Shown one piece after another: positions 14,330 to 15,104 of a stretch of DNA of 15,104 bases. The notes under the pieces are model-generated. The model did not search any database and was not told the origin of the DNA. It saw only the letters and a program-made list of their open reading frames with translations. How positions within the stretch are numbered: position 1 is the first letter of the stretch; each line of letters opens with the position of its first letter. The DNA is from CBCXVS01 sp965178525 (GTDB taxonomy: Bacteria; Tectomicrobia; Entotheonellia; Entotheonellales; Entotheonellaceae): the NCBI GenBank assembly GCA_965178525.1, contig CBCXVS010000197.1, forward strand, positions 1 through 15,104, in the 5' to 3' direction. A program made the translations under genes and the position numbers.

Positions 14330-15031
14330 TTACAGCCACACACTTGCAAACCCCGGCATAGGCCCTCCTCTATAGAAGAACTGCATCTCCCGAAGACGAT
14401 GCAGAGGCGTATCGAGAGCATACATCAAGGGATACGTGAGTCCGGACTCATATTCCAGCAACATAATGTCGTCATAGATCGTGATTTCGGTGCATAACAT
14501 CAGCTGATAGCGACGCTCGATATGTTCGGGCATCGTCACTTTCCCGGCCGGAATCACGTCGATACCGTCCGAACTTTTTCTCATGAGGCGTTCGTGTGTC
14601 GCAGCATGCTCGAGTGACAACGTGAAGATCGTTCCGAGCGTCATCCGATCCCGCCTCCTGGAGGCGAGCTTTTCTACAGTGCTCAGTCCTTGCGTATGCC
14701 GTGTATGATTGACGTCAAATTCTTTTGATGGATCAATCAAATTGGCCTCGATCGAAATACATGTGGGGATCAAAACGCCACCTGGACAAATCTGCCGGGC
14801 AAAATTATGCGTCACAAAGACCTGTCCTTCACCATACAGGGCATGGCGCATATTTTCAGAGACAACCAGGTGAATCCGATCATCTTTTGGGTGCGTGTAG
14901 TGCACGGCATCACAGCATATATATTGATTGATAAAATCCTGCCATCCAAGACCTGTAACGATCCGTTCGACGGCATTCAAAGAGACCTCGTGAATGTCAA
15001 TCAACGAGAGCTTGATGTCATCAGGCGACAA
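14330..15031 (-). CDS. Uncharacterised 233-aa protein, operon partner of the PPTase
   Basis: I do not recognise this protein. It appears soluble, with no signal peptide or membrane helix. Landmarks are GQVFVTHNFARQICPGGVLI (about residues 72-91), a basic RRRDR patch, ERRYQLMLCTEITIYDD and the C-terminal FFYRGGPMPGF. The strand-rich middle with a CPGG turn could suggest a hotdog-like or other acyl-binding fold, but that is a guess. The partner role is inferred from the PPTase gene starting 42 nt downstream; a function on carrier-protein-bound acyl groups would fit. The start seems to be TTG 15031: a TGA in the same frame lies six codons upstream, and GAGGA lies about 12 nt before it. That spacing is long, so a later TTG start is possible. 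By eye the gene is more AT-rich than its neighbours. Confidence 0.72.
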   Translation of the reverse strand: MSPDDIKLSLIDIHEVSLNAVERIVTGLGWQDFINQYICCDAVHYTHPKDDRIHLVVSENMRHALYGEGQVFVTHNFARQICPGGVLIPTCISIEANLIDPSKEFDVNHTRHTQGLSTVEKLASRRRDRMTLGTIFTLSLEHAATHERLMRKSSDGIDVIPAGKVTMPEHIERRYQLMLCTEITIYDDIMLLEYESGLTYPLMYALDTPLHRLREMQFFYRGGPMPGFASVWL

Positions 15032-15104
15032 TAATAGAGTTGTTCCTCAATAGCATAAGATCAGGTTCCCTAGCCCAGCCCAGATGCCCACCGAATCATC
15101 CTCA

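Overview
The window comes from a bacterial chromosome of moderately high GC. Genes are tightly packed on both strands. No rRNA, tRNA, CRISPR array, transposase or phage gene was seen. The mix of genes points to a free-living or symbiotic environmental bacterium with a large genome: two secreted CRTAC1/UnbV-type FG-GAP proteins, a degenerate EAL-HDOD regulator, an arsenite methyltransferase, DUF4301 and an Sfp-type phosphopantetheinyl transferase. Groups such as Acidobacteriota, Myxococcota or Tectomicrobia/Entotheonella would fit, but the sequence alone does not settle the phylum.

Layout. (1) 1-804, minus: 5' part of a membrane-anchored FG-GAP/UnbV protein that runs off the left edge. (2) 1020-3180, plus: a sugar-type ABC ATPase without permeases, probably on a leaderless mRNA, then an NAD-dependent epimerase. 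(3) 3451-5719, plus: an EAL-HDOD protein split by a -1 frame change at a CCCAAAG heptamer, overlapping by GTGA with a LOG-family (PGGxGTxxE) protein. A Crp-like palindrome lies upstream. (4) 5760-6476, minus: an AlaX-type tRNA-editing protein. (5) 6725-9364, plus: a stand-alone cyclic-nucleotide-binding domain protein and a secreted TPR + FG-GAP + UnbV protein, behind a strong extended -10 promoter. (6) 9454-10422, plus: a metallophosphoesterase. (7) 10615-12171, plus: a DUF4301 protein. (8) 12195-12548, minus: a DUF1232 membrane protein. (9) 12739-13533, plus: an ArsM-like arsenite methyltransferase with its own promoter. (10) 13541-15031, minus: an unrecognised 233-aa protein followed by a phosphopantetheinyl transferase, both apparently with TTG starts.

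The genes do not form one pathway. Three local units look functional: the EAL-HDOD/LOG overlap unit, the cNMP-domain/FG-GAP operon, and the unknown/PPTase pair, which may be the end of a carrier-protein-dependent biosynthetic locus continuing to the right. No gap between genes exceeds 300 bases. The longest, 3181-3450, holds the Crp-like palindrome and weak promoter-like AT-rich stretches. The point most worth following is the split EAL-HDOD gene, where the frame break falls exactly on a canonical -1 slippery heptamer.
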